Positions 7,798 to 14,076 of a DNA stretch of 31,785 nucleotides are shown piece by piece. Origin of the DNA: an uncultured Bacilli bacterium. Lineage in GTDB: Bacteria; Bacillota_I; Bacilli_A; RF39; UBA660. The position numbers and the translations under genes were made by a program. The notes under the pieces were generated by a model. That model was not told where the DNA came from. It saw only the letters and a program-made list of their open reading frames with translations, and made no database searches. Where the stretch lies: NCBI GenBank assembly GCA_944363805.1, contig CALVVH010000008.1, positions 1 to 31,785 on the forward strand, read 5' to 3'. Every line of letters begins with the position of its first letter. Positions within the stretch are counted from its first letter, which is position 1.

Positions 7798-9513
7798 CTA
7801 TTTATATTCTTCTAATAAACGTTTGTGGATTCCCGGTTCAACTATATTGATAGCATTGATAGCATTTTCCAAACTACTTTTAAAATTGCCTTTAGCAAAG
7901 AGATTTTCGGCTTTGACTAAGCCAAAATCGACTTCACGATTAGTAACACGATAGCGGTTACCATAGACAATTGCTGTTTCAGCCATCTTGGCTGTTTTAA
8001 CAGTTTCGTTGATAGTATTATAGACTTTTAAGACTAAGTCTCTCGCAGTATCTACTCGCAAGTTTAAAACTTTGATAGATATCGGTCTTTTGTCTAATGC
8101 TTTCATTAGTTCATCAATAGCTTCCATTGCTTCAGATAACTCAACGTAATAATTTTTAGGAACCGCCGGCAATTTAAAGGACCGGATTTTGTCTTTAGTT
8201 TGATTAAGTATCTTTTTAATTTCTTCTAGTTGTTCCCTTGCTCGAAGCTCATCTTCTTTAAGACTTCCCAAACTCTTTAAAGCTCCATTTAGCTTTTCTT
8301 CAGTTTTAACTAGTTTGGAATTGATAATTTCCATCTCCCGAGCCAATTTAGAATATGATAAAATGTGACTACGAGCAATGTCTACTATTTTATCATAACT
8401 TGCGCGAATATTCATTATTTCTTCTTTAATTTCGGAAATTACTGCTACTTCATCATCCGTTAAATCATAACTATACTTTATATCATCAATTTTTTTATAA
8501 AGTTCATTGTTGATTTTTTCTAGCTTTGTGGCTTTAATTAGAATACTCCTACTGTAGTCTTCATAGATTTTTTTACTAATTTTTTCTTTATCAAAATCAT
8601 TATATAAAGAGTCGAAATAATCATGCATAGTTCGCAGTTCAAATAAAGAATCTTCAATATTTAAAACATTCAATCTTTGAAAAATGTCTTGGATTTTTTT
8701 GTTAGCTTCGGCAATATTGTAGTCGATATTTAAATATTCCAAGTTATAGCCTTCCTTGGTCATTTTCTCACTAATATTTTTTATATCTTCGATCTTTTTA
8801 GGTATAAGATTTTTGCCGAGATTTACTATCGGTCTAGTCTCTTCGACGACAACTTTTAAGTTATCGATAATATCAGATATGGCCTTCACAATTTTTCCTA
8901 CTTCTGTATAAGCATTTTGTTCCATTGAACTTTCAAAAGCCTGAAATAACTTGTCGACATTTTCAAATTGCAATTCTAAAGGCACCTTGATGATAGCGTA
9001 ATCTTCTTCATAGTCTTTATACATTGCCATAATTTCACGATATTCAGCTTTAAGTTTGGTAATAGTTTCACGATTTCTTTCTTCACTTAGAGTAACATCT
9101 TTTATTTCATCCAATAAAAATGAAGCTTTGGTTCGAAGATTATTTAAATCAAAATCAGCTTTTAAAATCAAGCCCTTTAAATCTTTAAAATTGTGTACTT
9201 CAAAAAGTTCTTCAATTTCATTGATGGTATCAGTAATTTTTGGCATTTCAATATCCCGGATGTTGCTAAAACGCTTCTTCCAGTCTTCCAATTTAATTTT
9301 CATCTCATCATTATTGACTAAAGCTTCCACTTTATTTAATTCGGAAAGCATGCTCGCCGAAATGATTAGATTTTTCTCTTTTTCTAACTCATCAATTTGA
9401 TTTTTCAATTTATTTTTTTCTTTGCGGTTTATCAGATTTAAAACAACTATTACAATAATAATAGTTACTACATAATATGCAGCAGCGATTAACCAAAAAG
9501 TCATTCTTCCCAT
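7798..9513 (-). CDS. ezrA: Septation ring formation regulator EzrA
   Basis: Membrane-anchored cytoplasmic protein that binds FtsZ and tunes Z-ring assembly and its link to wall synthesis. At 571 residues it is close to B. subtilis EzrA. One N-terminal helix (WLIAAAYYVVTIIIVIVVL) leads into a long, charged alpha-helical coiled-coil region with spectrin-like repeats, and no other domain. A GTG at 9522 opens the frame, but AAGGTGA overlapping that codon is a well-placed ribosome binding site for the ATG at 9513, which is chosen. Downstream are a VirB2-like gene, a cysteine desulfurase and thiI, close to the ezrA-(braB)-nifZ-thiI order of B. subtilis, which supports the name. Confidence 0.85.
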   Translation of the reverse strand: MGRMTFWLIAAAYYVVTIIIVIVVLNLINRKEKNKLKNQIDELEKEKNLIISASMLSELNKVEALVNNDEMKIKLEDWKKRFSNIRDIEMPKITDTINEIEELFEVHNFKDLKGLILKADFDLNNLRTKASFLLDEIKDVTLSEERNRETITKLKAEYREIMAMYKDYEEDYAIIKVPLELQFENVDKLFQAFESSMEQNAYTEVGKIVKAISDIIDNLKVVVEETRPIVNLGKNLIPKKIEDIKNISEKMTKEGYNLEYLNIDYNIAEANKKIQDIFQRLNVLNIEDSLFELRTMHDYFDSLYNDFDKEKISKKIYEDYSRSILIKATKLEKINNELYKKIDDIKYSYDLTDDEVAVISEIKEEIMNIRASYDKIVDIARSHILSYSKLAREMEIINSKLVKTEEKLNGALKSLGSLKEDELRAREQLEEIKKILNQTKDKIRSFKLPAVPKNYYVELSEAMEAIDELMKALDKRPISIKVLNLRVDTARDLVLKVYNTINETVKTAKMAETAIVYGNRYRVTNREVDFGLVKAENLFAKGNFKSSLENAINAINIVEPGIHKRLLEEYK

Positions 9514-9526
9514 TACATTCACCTTA

Positions 9527-9568
9527 CTACAATAAGTTTATCATATTATTGTAGATTTTTAAAGTTAA
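9527..9568 (-). promoter_or_regulatory. ezrA promoter with an inverted repeat around the -10
   Basis: Minus strand TTAACT (9563-9568), 17 bases, TATGAT (9540-9545). A perfect 9-bp inverted repeat, CTACAATAA (9527-9535) and TTATTGTAG (9546-9554), brackets the -10 with a 10-bp centre. The predicted start near 9533 lies inside it, so a protein-binding operator is more likely than an RNA hairpin. Confidence 0.55.
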
Positions 9569-9579
9569 TTTAGAATATT

Positions 9580-9607
9580 GCATATAAAAATGAGAACAAC
9601 ATATACT
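9580..9607 (+). promoter_or_regulatory. Sigma-E-like sporulation promoter of spoIIIAH
   Basis: GCATATA (9580-9586), 13 bases, CATATACT (9600-9607). This resembles the mother-cell sigma-E consensus known from B. subtilis (-35 near GMATATT, -10 near CATACAAT, 13-15 bp apart). A start near 9614 would leave a short leader carrying GGAGGCGAG before the ATG at 9631. The elements are seen; use by sigma-E is inferred from consensus and the gene's identity. Confidence 0.5.
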
Positions 9608-9630
9608 TTACTAGATTAACGGAGGCGAGT

Positions 9631-10116
9631 ATGATAAACAAACAAAATCTATGGTTTATTACCCTATTTTCTTTAATTTTAGTATTAGGAATCTATTATG
9701 TTAGCATGGGAGATGAGACAATCAGTGTGCTAGCTGGAGAAAATGATGTAAGTGAAGTATTAGAAGTAAAAGAATCGGATGTTATTGTGGCGTTGCAAGT
9801 TGAAGATGACGAAGATGTTTTAAAGCAAATGAATGAATACCAAAGCATTTTATTAGATGAAGCAGCAACTATTGAAGAAAAAAATGACGCTTATAACGCC
9901 TTACAAGCTTTAAGTAATTCCCAAAGTGAGTGTGAAAAAATTGAAAAATTAATTAGTGACGAATACAAATATGATAATTTTGTCAAAATCGAGGGAGATA
10001 CAATCAGTATAGTTATTGCTAGCAGTGAGCATAATAAAGAAATTGCTAATAAAATAATCCGTTCTGTACAAAGCCTATATGATACCCAAAAATATATAAC
10101 CGTAAAATTTGAGTAA
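9631..10116 (+). CDS. spoIIIAH: Stage III sporulation protein AH-like (SpoIIIAH)
   Basis: 161 residues. In spore formers SpoIIIAH is a mother-cell membrane protein whose extracellular ring-building domain binds forespore SpoIIQ to form the feeding-tube channel. One N-terminal membrane helix (LWFITLFSLILVLGIYYV) and a short linker lead to the family pattern: an alpha segment (MNEYQSILLDEAATIEEKND, ALQALSNSQ), ECEKIEKLI, then a beta-alpha-beta ring-building fold (FVKIEGDTISIVIASSEH, IANKIIRSVQ, YITVKFE). It is shorter than the ~218-residue B. subtilis protein, mostly in the linker. GGAGGCGAG precedes the ATG. The usual spoIIIAA-AG genes are not next to it; it leads a plus-strand run with gerE and gerM, and a sigma-E-like promoter precedes it. 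Confidence 0.8.
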   Translation: MINKQNLWFITLFSLILVLGIYYVSMGDETISVLAGENDVSEVLEVKESDVIVALQVEDDEDVLKQMNEYQSILLDEAATIEEKNDAYNALQALSNSQSECEKIEKLISDEYKYDNFVKIEGDTISIVIASSEHNKEIANKIIRSVQSLYDTQKYITVKFE

Positions 10117-10133
10117 TTTGGGATAATATCAGG

Positions 10134-10161
10134 CACCTAATAAAAATAGCTTCATAAAATA
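10134..10161 (+). promoter_or_regulatory. Sigma-K-like promoter of gerE
   Basis: CACC (10134-10137) and CATAAAATA (10153-10161) match the sigma-K pattern mACm / CATAnnnTA, with a 15-bp gap that is one or two bases short of usual. A start near 10168 gives a 26-nt leader with AGGAAGGG. In B. subtilis gerE is a sigma-K gene, which agrees. The -10 is at the centre of the long palindrome described next. Confidence 0.4.
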
Positions 10162-10183
10162 TTATGAAGCTATTTTTATTAGG
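10136..10183 (+). repeat. Perfect 22-bp inverted repeat upstream of gerE
   Basis: The arms at 10136-10157 and 10162-10183 are perfect inverse complements separated by AATA. The left arm begins CCTAATAAAAATAGC and the right arm ends TATTTTTATTAGG. The right arm's last AGG is the start of the gerE ribosome binding site AGGAAGGG (10181-10188). As RNA it would end spoIIIAH transcripts or mask gerE translation; as DNA it could be an operator. It lacks the uninterrupted T tract of a typical terminator. Confidence 0.85.
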
Positions 10184-10193
10184 AAGGGATTTT

Positions 10194-10400
10194 ATGAATA
10201 AGAAAATATTAACCGATAGAGAACAAGAAGTCTTCGAATTATTAGTATTAAATAAAACAACAAAAGAGATTGCTGAGGAGTTAAAAATAAGTGAAAAAAC
10301 TGTTCGGAATCATATTTCGAATACTATTCAAAAACTTGGGGTCAAAGGACGGGCTCAAGCAGTAGTTGAATTACTGAAATTGGGAGAAATAACAATTTAA
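10194..10400 (+). CDS. gerE: GerE-like LuxR-type transcription factor
   Basis: 68-residue protein that is almost entirely one LuxR/GerE-type helix-turn-helix, like B. subtilis GerE (74 residues), the last mother-cell regulator of coat genes. The family pattern is complete: LTDREQEVFELL, TTKEIAEELKISEKTVRNHI (recognition helix) and NTIQKLGVKGRAQAVVELL. There is no receiver or ligand domain. The ATG at 10194 follows AGGAAGGGATTTT. A longer reading from an ATG at 10164 would start inside the 22-bp palindrome and lacks a ribosome binding site. Flanking spoIIIAH and gerM support a spore role; gerE and gerM are also near each other in B. subtilis. A T-tract terminator follows. Confidence 0.82.
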   Translation: MNKKILTDREQEVFELLVLNKTTKEIAEELKISEKTVRNHISNTIQKLGVKGRAQAVVELLKLGEITI

Positions 10401-10402
10401 AT

Positions 10403-10422
10403 AAGACCTCGGTCTTTTTTTT
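10403..10422 (+). terminator. Intrinsic terminator of gerE
   Basis: AAGACC, 2-nt TC turn (or a 4-nt loop with five pairs), GGTCTT, then eight T in all. It begins three bases after the gerE stop codon. Confidence 0.85.
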
Positions 10423-10454
10423 ATGGAAAATAATATAATTAAACAGGTGATAAC

Positions 10455-11384
10455 ATGTTAAAAAAATCATCTTTAAGACGCATTATGGTAGCAACTTTAG
10501 CTCTATTTATTCTTTTAATAATCTATTTTTTCCCGAGTACTACGCCAATTGAAGAATCTTTATCATATATTGAAAAACAAGAAATGCCAATTTTTCTCGT
10601 CGACAGCTTAGAATATATTGCCAGAACTAGTATCGTTAAGGATAGCGAGAATATAGAAGATACTATTATAGAGGTAATTGACGCTTTAACTATCAATAGC
10701 GAAAAATCTAACTATATTCGTGATGGATTTAAAGGAGTAATTCCTGAGGGAACTAAAGTGTTGAGTGCCAAGCTTGAAAATGGCATATTGACAATAGATT
10801 TTAGTAATGAAATACTGAATGTTTCAGAAGATAACGAAGAAAAAATGATTGAAGCAATTACCTACTCTATTCTAGAAATCCCTGAAATTAAGAAAATTAG
10901 TATTTTAGTTGAAGGAGAAAAATTAAAAAATCTACCCAATTCTCAAGATAAACTTCCAGAATTTCTTGATAGAAGCTATGGAGTAAACAAAATATATAAT
11001 TTTGATTCAATAAAAGATACAAGTAAAACCACTATTTATTATTTAAGTAAATATAATGATTATTATTACTATGTACCAGTCACCAAAATATCTAATGAAA
11101 CCCAAGAAAAAGCCGAGATAATTATCAAAGAGTTGAAATCTACACCAATATATCATACTAATTTAATAAGTTATCTGGCAGCTTCAACCAATTTGACAAA
11201 TTATGAATTATTAGAAAATAGTATCACTCTATCGTTTGACAATCATTTACTGGCCAACATAAATAATGAAGATATGTTAGAAGAAGTAAAGTATTCTATT
11301 GCCCTATCTTTACGGGATAGTTATGGTATTGAAGAAGTATTATTTAATTTTCCCGAGGTAGAACAAGAAGTCATGGCTTTTTAA
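10455..11384 (+). CDS. gerM: GerM-domain sporulation/germination lipoprotein-like protein
   Basis: 309 residues with one N-terminal membrane helix (MVATLALFILLIIYFF) and no lipobox cysteine, so it is probably anchored by the helix. Two GerM repeats follow. The first (~70-150) has VIDALT.NSEKSNYIRDGFKGVIPEGTKV.SAKLENGILTIDFS; the second (~190-300) has TIYYLSKYNDYYYYVPVTKI and AEIIIKELKSTP. GerM is needed for normal engulfment and spore wall assembly in B. subtilis and, with SpoIIIAH-SpoIIQ, for the mother cell-forespore link. AGGTGATAAC precedes the ATG. A TATAAT at 10434-10439 lies only 5 bases before the ribosome binding site, so the true promoter is uncertain. The gene ends shortly before the tRNA-Arg promoter. 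Confidence 0.8.
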   Translation: MLKKSSLRRIMVATLALFILLIIYFFPSTTPIEESLSYIEKQEMPIFLVDSLEYIARTSIVKDSENIEDTIIEVIDALTINSEKSNYIRDGFKGVIPEGTKVLSAKLENGILTIDFSNEILNVSEDNEEKMIEAITYSILEIPEIKKISILVEGEKLKNLPNSQDKLPEFLDRSYGVNKIYNFDSIKDTSKTTIYYLSKYNDYYYYVPVTKISNETQEKAEIIIKELKSTPIYHTNLISYLAASTNLTNYELLENSITLSFDNHLLANINNEDMLEEVKYSIALSLRDSYGIEEVLFNFPEVEQEVMAF

Positions 11385-11404
11385 CTGAAATTTCGCAAAA
11401 AGTA

Positions 11405-11433
11405 TTGCAATTGATGGGATTTTATAATATAAT
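11405..11433 (+). promoter_or_regulatory. Sigma-A promoter of tRNA-Arg
   Basis: TTGCAA (11405-11410), 17 bases, TATAAT (11428-11433), about ten bases before the mature tRNA. A second overlapping TATAAT at 11423 has wrong spacing. Confidence 0.8.
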
Positions 11434-11442
11434 TTATTTGAT

Positions 11443-11519
11443 GTCCTCGTAGCTCAGCTGGATAGAGCATACGCCTTCTAAGCGTACGGTCAAGCGTTCG
11501 AATCGCTTCGAGGACACCA
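11443..11519 (+). tRNA. tRNA-Arg (anticodon UCU)
   Basis: 77 nt including an encoded CCA. The cloverleaf is complete: acceptor GTCCTCG/CGAGGAC, D-arm GCTC/GAGC, anticodon stem TACGC/GCGTA with loop CTTCTAA (anticodon TCT, reading AGA/AGG), a 5-nt variable loop and T-arm AAGCG/CGCTT around TTCGAAT. The discriminator base is A. It has its own promoter and terminator. Confidence 0.97.
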
Positions 11520-11530
11520 AGTGTAAACAG

Positions 11531-11553
11531 AGTCCCTCAATTGGGACTTTTTT
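11531..11553 (+). terminator. Terminator of tRNA-Arg
   Basis: AGTCCC, 6-nt loop TCAATT, GGGACT, followed by five more T. Confidence 0.85.
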
Positions 11554-11608
11554 CTTGTAATTCTTTATAATAAATGATAATATAATTTTAGAAAGGAGTT
11601 TGATTTAT

Positions 11609-12064
11609 ATGTATAGTAATTATGGTTTTGAGCATGCAGTAGAAAGTGTTGCTTATGCTGCAATGTGGACTGTCATCGCTTTGATTTTAGCAATTATTGG
11701 AGGAGTTTTAGTTTACTTTTTATTCATTAGAGGAAAAGATTTAAAGCTTTCTAGCGGGTTACAAAAATTGAGAGACTTACTCGATTTTAAAATAATGTTA
11801 ATAGAGCCAATATTAAAGATATTATATTTAGTAATTACAATATTTATTATCTTAATATCATTTAACTTTATTACAACTAATTTCTTGGCTTTCTTACTAA
11901 CATTGATACTAGGTCCAGTAATTGTTAGAATTATTTATGAAGCATCATTAATGCTAGTAATGATTTGGAAAAACACCAAATTAATCGCCGACAATACAAT
12001 GAAAGAAAAAGTTGAAAAAAAGGCAGCTAAAGCTAAAGAAGAAAAGGCAGATGACGAAAATTAG
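11609..12064 (+). CDS. DUF4282-like small membrane protein
   Basis: 151 residues, three hydrophobic helices: WTVIALILAIIGGVLVYFLF, ILKILYLVITIFIILISF and FLAFLLTLILGPVIVRIIYE. The last two match the DUF4282 pattern (F..mI.PiiKilY ... GP.ivRi.yE..l...i..N). A basic/acidic Lys-Ala-Glu-rich tail (KVEKKAAKAKEEKADDEN) follows in the cytoplasm. No enzymatic residues are apparent and function is unknown. GAAAGGAG stands 10 bases before the ATG at 11609; an in-frame TTG at 11600 is too close to it. Promoter elements upstream (TTGTAA 11555, GATAAT 11576) are poor. It is monocistronic, with a terminator after it. Confidence 0.65.
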   Translation: MYSNYGFEHAVESVAYAAMWTVIALILAIIGGVLVYFLFIRGKDLKLSSGLQKLRDLLDFKIMLIEPILKILYLVITIFIILISFNFITTNFLAFLLTLILGPVIVRIIYEASLMLVMIWKNTKLIADNTMKEKVEKKAAKAKEEKADDEN

Positions 12065-12080
12065 GAGTTACTAATTAGAA

Positions 12081-12116
12081 AAAATACACGTTTTATTACG
12101 CACGTGTATTTTTTAT
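12081..12116 (+). terminator. Terminator of the DUF4282-like gene
   Basis: An 11-bp stem, AAAATACACGT (12081-12091) with ACGTGTATTTT (12102-12112), 10-nt loop, running into T-rich sequence. Confidence 0.8.
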
Positions 12117-12117
12117 T

Positions 12118-12145
12118 TTGCATTTAAGCAAAAATATGCTAAAAT
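12118..12145 (+). promoter_or_regulatory. Promoter of the helical unknown gene at 12166
   Basis: TTGCAT (12118-12123), 16 bases, TAAAAT (12140-12145). A start near 12152 leaves a leader of ~14 nt with GAGGAG. Confidence 0.6.
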
Positions 12146-12165
12146 AACTGGCGAGGAGTTAAGTT

Positions 12166-13050
12166 ATGGAAAATAATGTCAATTACTATTACCAAATTAT
12201 TTTCAAAAAGATTTTTGCAATTAGTAGTAAAATATTAGCAGAATATCAAAATTTAGCCACCTTAGAAAAAAGTAGCCAAAAAGGAACACAGCAGTATATC
12301 GAAGGATTTAGCAAACTAGATAAATTATTAGAGGAAGAAAAAAGATATTATGAAACTATTCAAGGTGATAACGCAATAATTAATGCTCTTTTAAAAAAGA
12401 TTGCTTATTTTAATAAAAATGCTTATGACTTTGTCATTACAAAAAATAATAATTCATTAGTTTATACAAGAATGTCTTTAAAGTTAGGTAATTATTTAAG
12501 TCAACTCAATATAAATCGTTCTATTGAAATTTTTTCCTTGTTCAATAAAGCTGATGCTTATAGTGAATTACATTTTGAGAATGTTTTGATGGCTTTAATA
12601 ACATTTAAAATCTTTACCCAAAGATATCCAGATTTAGTTTCACAAGATTTTTTTATTGATTGTAAATATATATACGCTTTTATGTTTCCCTATATTGAAA
12701 GAAACATTGCTAGCAATAATTTTGAACTGCCAGAATGTGTATATTCAATAATAGATTTTCTAAAATATGGTAGCAATATTAGTGATGAGGATATTACTAA
12801 TTATCAATTTAGAAAATTCCAACAAATTAAAAAATATTTATATAAAAATGGTGCAACTTGGCAGGATTGGTTGTTTTTAATCTTCTACTTAAATGTTTTA
12901 AATAAAGAATGTAATAATAGTTTAGATGATGAAATGGTAGAAGTAATTGAAAGAGCTAATATTAAAAATAATTGGAAAAATAATTTACAAGATTATTGGC
13001 AAAATGAAGATATAACTAGATTAATTAGAAAAATAACTTTTAGAGCATAA
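12166..13050 (+). CDS. Unrecognised, mostly helical cytoplasmic protein
   Basis: 294 residues; I do not recognise a family. No signal peptide or membrane segment. It looks all-helical, rich in Asn, Lys, Tyr, Ile and Phe, with a charged N-terminal third (ILAEYQNLATLEKSS, LDKLLEEEKRYYETI) and aromatic-rich later parts (YIYAFMFPYIERNIA, ATWQDWLFLIFYL). No catalytic or nucleotide-binding motif is evident; two cysteines and no zinc site. GCGAGGAG precedes the ATG and it has its own promoter. Base composition matches its neighbours, so recent transfer is not indicated. It converges on efp across a shared bidirectional terminator. It ends in Arg-Ala because of that palindrome. Confidence 0.75.
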   Translation: MENNVNYYYQIIFKKIFAISSKILAEYQNLATLEKSSQKGTQQYIEGFSKLDKLLEEEKRYYETIQGDNAIINALLKKIAYFNKNAYDFVITKNNNSLVYTRMSLKLGNYLSQLNINRSIEIFSLFNKADAYSELHFENVLMALITFKIFTQRYPDLVSQDFFIDCKYIYAFMFPYIERNIASNNFELPECVYSIIDFLKYGSNISDEDITNYQFRKFQQIKKYLYKNGATWQDWLFLIFYLNVLNKECNNSLDDEMVEVIERANIKNNWKNNLQDYWQNEDITRLIRKITFRA

Positions 13051-13090
13051 ATTGCTCTTTTTTAAAATTAAAAAAGAGCAATTATGCTCT
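13042..13090. terminator. Bidirectional terminator between the 12166 gene and efp
   Basis: A near-perfect palindrome of ~23 bp per arm (one extra A in the left arm), centred at 13065-13068, with T6 in one direction and A6 (T6 on the other strand) in the other. Each arm contains the end of a gene (AGA GCA TAA), so both convergent proteins end Arg-Ala-stop. Confidence 0.9.
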
Positions 13091-13642
13091 TCCAGAATAT
13101 TTACCATCTTTGGTAGATATAATTATTTTTTCACCTTGATTAATAAATAATGGTACTTTTACATTATAACCAGTTTCAATTTTAGCATCTTTAGTAGCAT
13201 TAGTAGCAGTATTCCCTTTTACTGCTGGTTCAGTTTCTACAACTTCATATTCCACTTTTTCTGGTAAAGTAATACCAATTATTTCACCTTCATAAAAATC
13301 GATATCTATTTCAAGGCCTTCTTTAATAAATGGTAAATTATCACCTAGAACTGATTCGGGTATTTCAATTTGTTCATAAGTTTGGTTATTCATAAATACA
13401 TATGAATCTCCCATTTTATATAAGTATTGAGTTTTTACTTTATCAATATGAGCTTTAGTTATTTTCATATTGGTATTAAAAGTATCTTCAGTTACTGATC
13501 CAGTTCTTAAATTTTTTCTTTTGATACGAACGAATGCTGGTCCTTTTCCTGGTTTAACATGTTGGAATTCAACAATTGTATAAAGATTACCATCCATGAT
13601 AACAGTCATACCATTTTTAATATCATTAATATTTATATCCAT
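13082..13642 (-). CDS. efp: Elongation factor P
   Basis: Relieves ribosomes stalled at polyproline by entering the E site. 186 residues, the normal three-domain length. The KOW-like domain I carries the tip loop KPGKGPAFVR with Lys33 at the site modified in B. subtilis (5-aminopentanol); the modifying enzyme is not in the window. The OB domains II and III follow (VFMNNQTYEQIEIPE; YNVKVPLFINQGEKI, with the usual C-terminal SGRA end). GGTGGTGAG precedes the ATG, 17 bases after the rpmG stop, so the two translation genes share a transcript from the promoter at 13857-13885. Confidence 0.97.
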   Translation of the reverse strand: MDININDIKNGMTVIMDGNLYTIVEFQHVKPGKGPAFVRIKRKNLRTGSVTEDTFNTNMKITKAHIDKVKTQYLYKMGDSYVFMNNQTYEQIEIPESVLGDNLPFIKEGLEIDIDFYEGEIIGITLPEKVEYEVVETEPAVKGNTATNATKDAKIETGYNVKVPLFINQGEKIIISTKDGKYSGRA

Positions 13643-13659
13643 ATAAACTCACCACCCTA

Positions 13660-13824
13660 CTATTTCTTTTCTTTAGCAATTACAGTCTTTCTACATTTTG
13701 GACAATATCTATTTAATTCTAGACGATCCGGAGTATTTTTTTTATTTTTACTAACAGGGCGTAATTCAAAACCACATACAGAACATCTCATAGTAACTTC
13801 ACTACGATTTTCTTTTTTTGCCAT
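13660..13824 (-). CDS. rpmG: 50S ribosomal protein L33, zinc-binding form
   Basis: 54-residue large-subunit protein. It begins MAKKENRSEVTMRCSVCGFE and later has RYCPKCRKTVIAKEKK, giving the two C-x2-C pairs of the zinc-binding (C+) L33 form. That form is usual in Bacilli and is often accompanied elsewhere by a zinc-free paralogue used under zinc limitation. AGGAGGG stands 7 bases before the ATG. It is the first gene of an rpmG-efp transcript. Confidence 0.95.
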   Translation of the reverse strand: MAKKENRSEVTMRCSVCGFELRPVSKNKKNTPDRLELNRYCPKCRKTVIAKEKK

Positions 13825-13856
13825 AAAATTCCCTCCTCACTAATAATATCTATACC

Positions 13857-13885
13857 ATTATACCCAAAATTATGGCATTTTTCAA
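13857..13885 (-). promoter_or_regulatory. Sigma-A promoter of rpmG-efp
   Basis: Minus strand TTGAAA (13880-13885), 17 bases, TATAAT (13857-13862). The leader carries AGGAGGG before rpmG. Confidence 0.85.
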
Positions 13886-13891
13886 GGGCTT

Positions 13892-13918
13892 TTGGTAAGT
13901 TTTTAACTATCATATAAT
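13892..13918 (+). promoter_or_regulatory. Probable promoter of the 28-residue peptide gene
   Basis: TATAAT at 13913-13918 with TTGGTA (13892-13897) 15 bases upstream, or TTTTGG (13890) at 17. A start near 13925 would give a leader of ~65 nt containing the stem-loop at 13947-13974. A further TATATT at 13936 has no -35. Confidence 0.5.
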
Positions 13919-13946
13919 CATCAATGTTTCAAAAATATATTCATTG

Positions 13947-13974
13947 TCTGGCTCTCTTTCTTTAGAGAGTCAGG
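13947..13974 (+). promoter_or_regulatory. 5'-leader stem-loop abutting the peptide's ribosome binding site
   Basis: CTGGCTCTCT (13948-13957) pairs with AGAGAGTCAG (13964-13973) with one G-U and a loop TTCTTT; a flanking T-G pair can extend it. The 3' arm covers CAGG of CAGGAG (13971-13976). A second purine run, AAGGGG at 13979-13983, stays free six bases before the ATG. Gram-positive type I toxin mRNAs often carry such a structure. Confidence 0.65.
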
Positions 13975-13989
13975 AGAAAGGGGAAAACC

Positions 13990-14076
13990 ATGAGTAATAA
14001 TATATTTTATCAACTTGTGATAATCTTGTTATTCGGTATTTTATACCGAATTATAGAAAAAAGGCACCGAAAATAG
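13990..14076 (+). CDS. 28-residue hydrophobic basic peptide, type I toxin-like
   Basis: The reading frame starts MSNNIFYQLVIILLFGILYR and ends IIEKRHRK. It has a short polar head, one membrane-length hydrophobic stretch (about residues 5-22) and a strongly basic tail, the architecture of membrane-acting type I toxins (Fst/Ldr, TxpA, BsrG groups). I see no clear sequence match to a named family. AAGGGG precedes the ATG at good spacing, and a stem-loop sits immediately upstream. The last 21 bases are complementary to the 3' end of a predicted antisense RNA read from 14118 to about 14056. Too short for most gene callers. Alternative: a small membrane regulator, or chance; the surrounding signals argue against chance. 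Confidence 0.6.
   Translation: MSNNIFYQLVIILLFGILYRIIEKRHRK

Noticed and set aside
10164..10193. Longer gerE start at the ATG at 10164
   Set aside because: That ATG is inside the 22-bp palindrome and has no ribosome binding site, while the ATG at 10194 has AGGAAGGG and gives the normal GerE length.
10434..10439. TATAAT as the gerM promoter
   Set aside because: It lies only 5 bases before the ribosome binding site, so a start at normal distance would cut into it, and no -35 is visible. Not listed as a feature.
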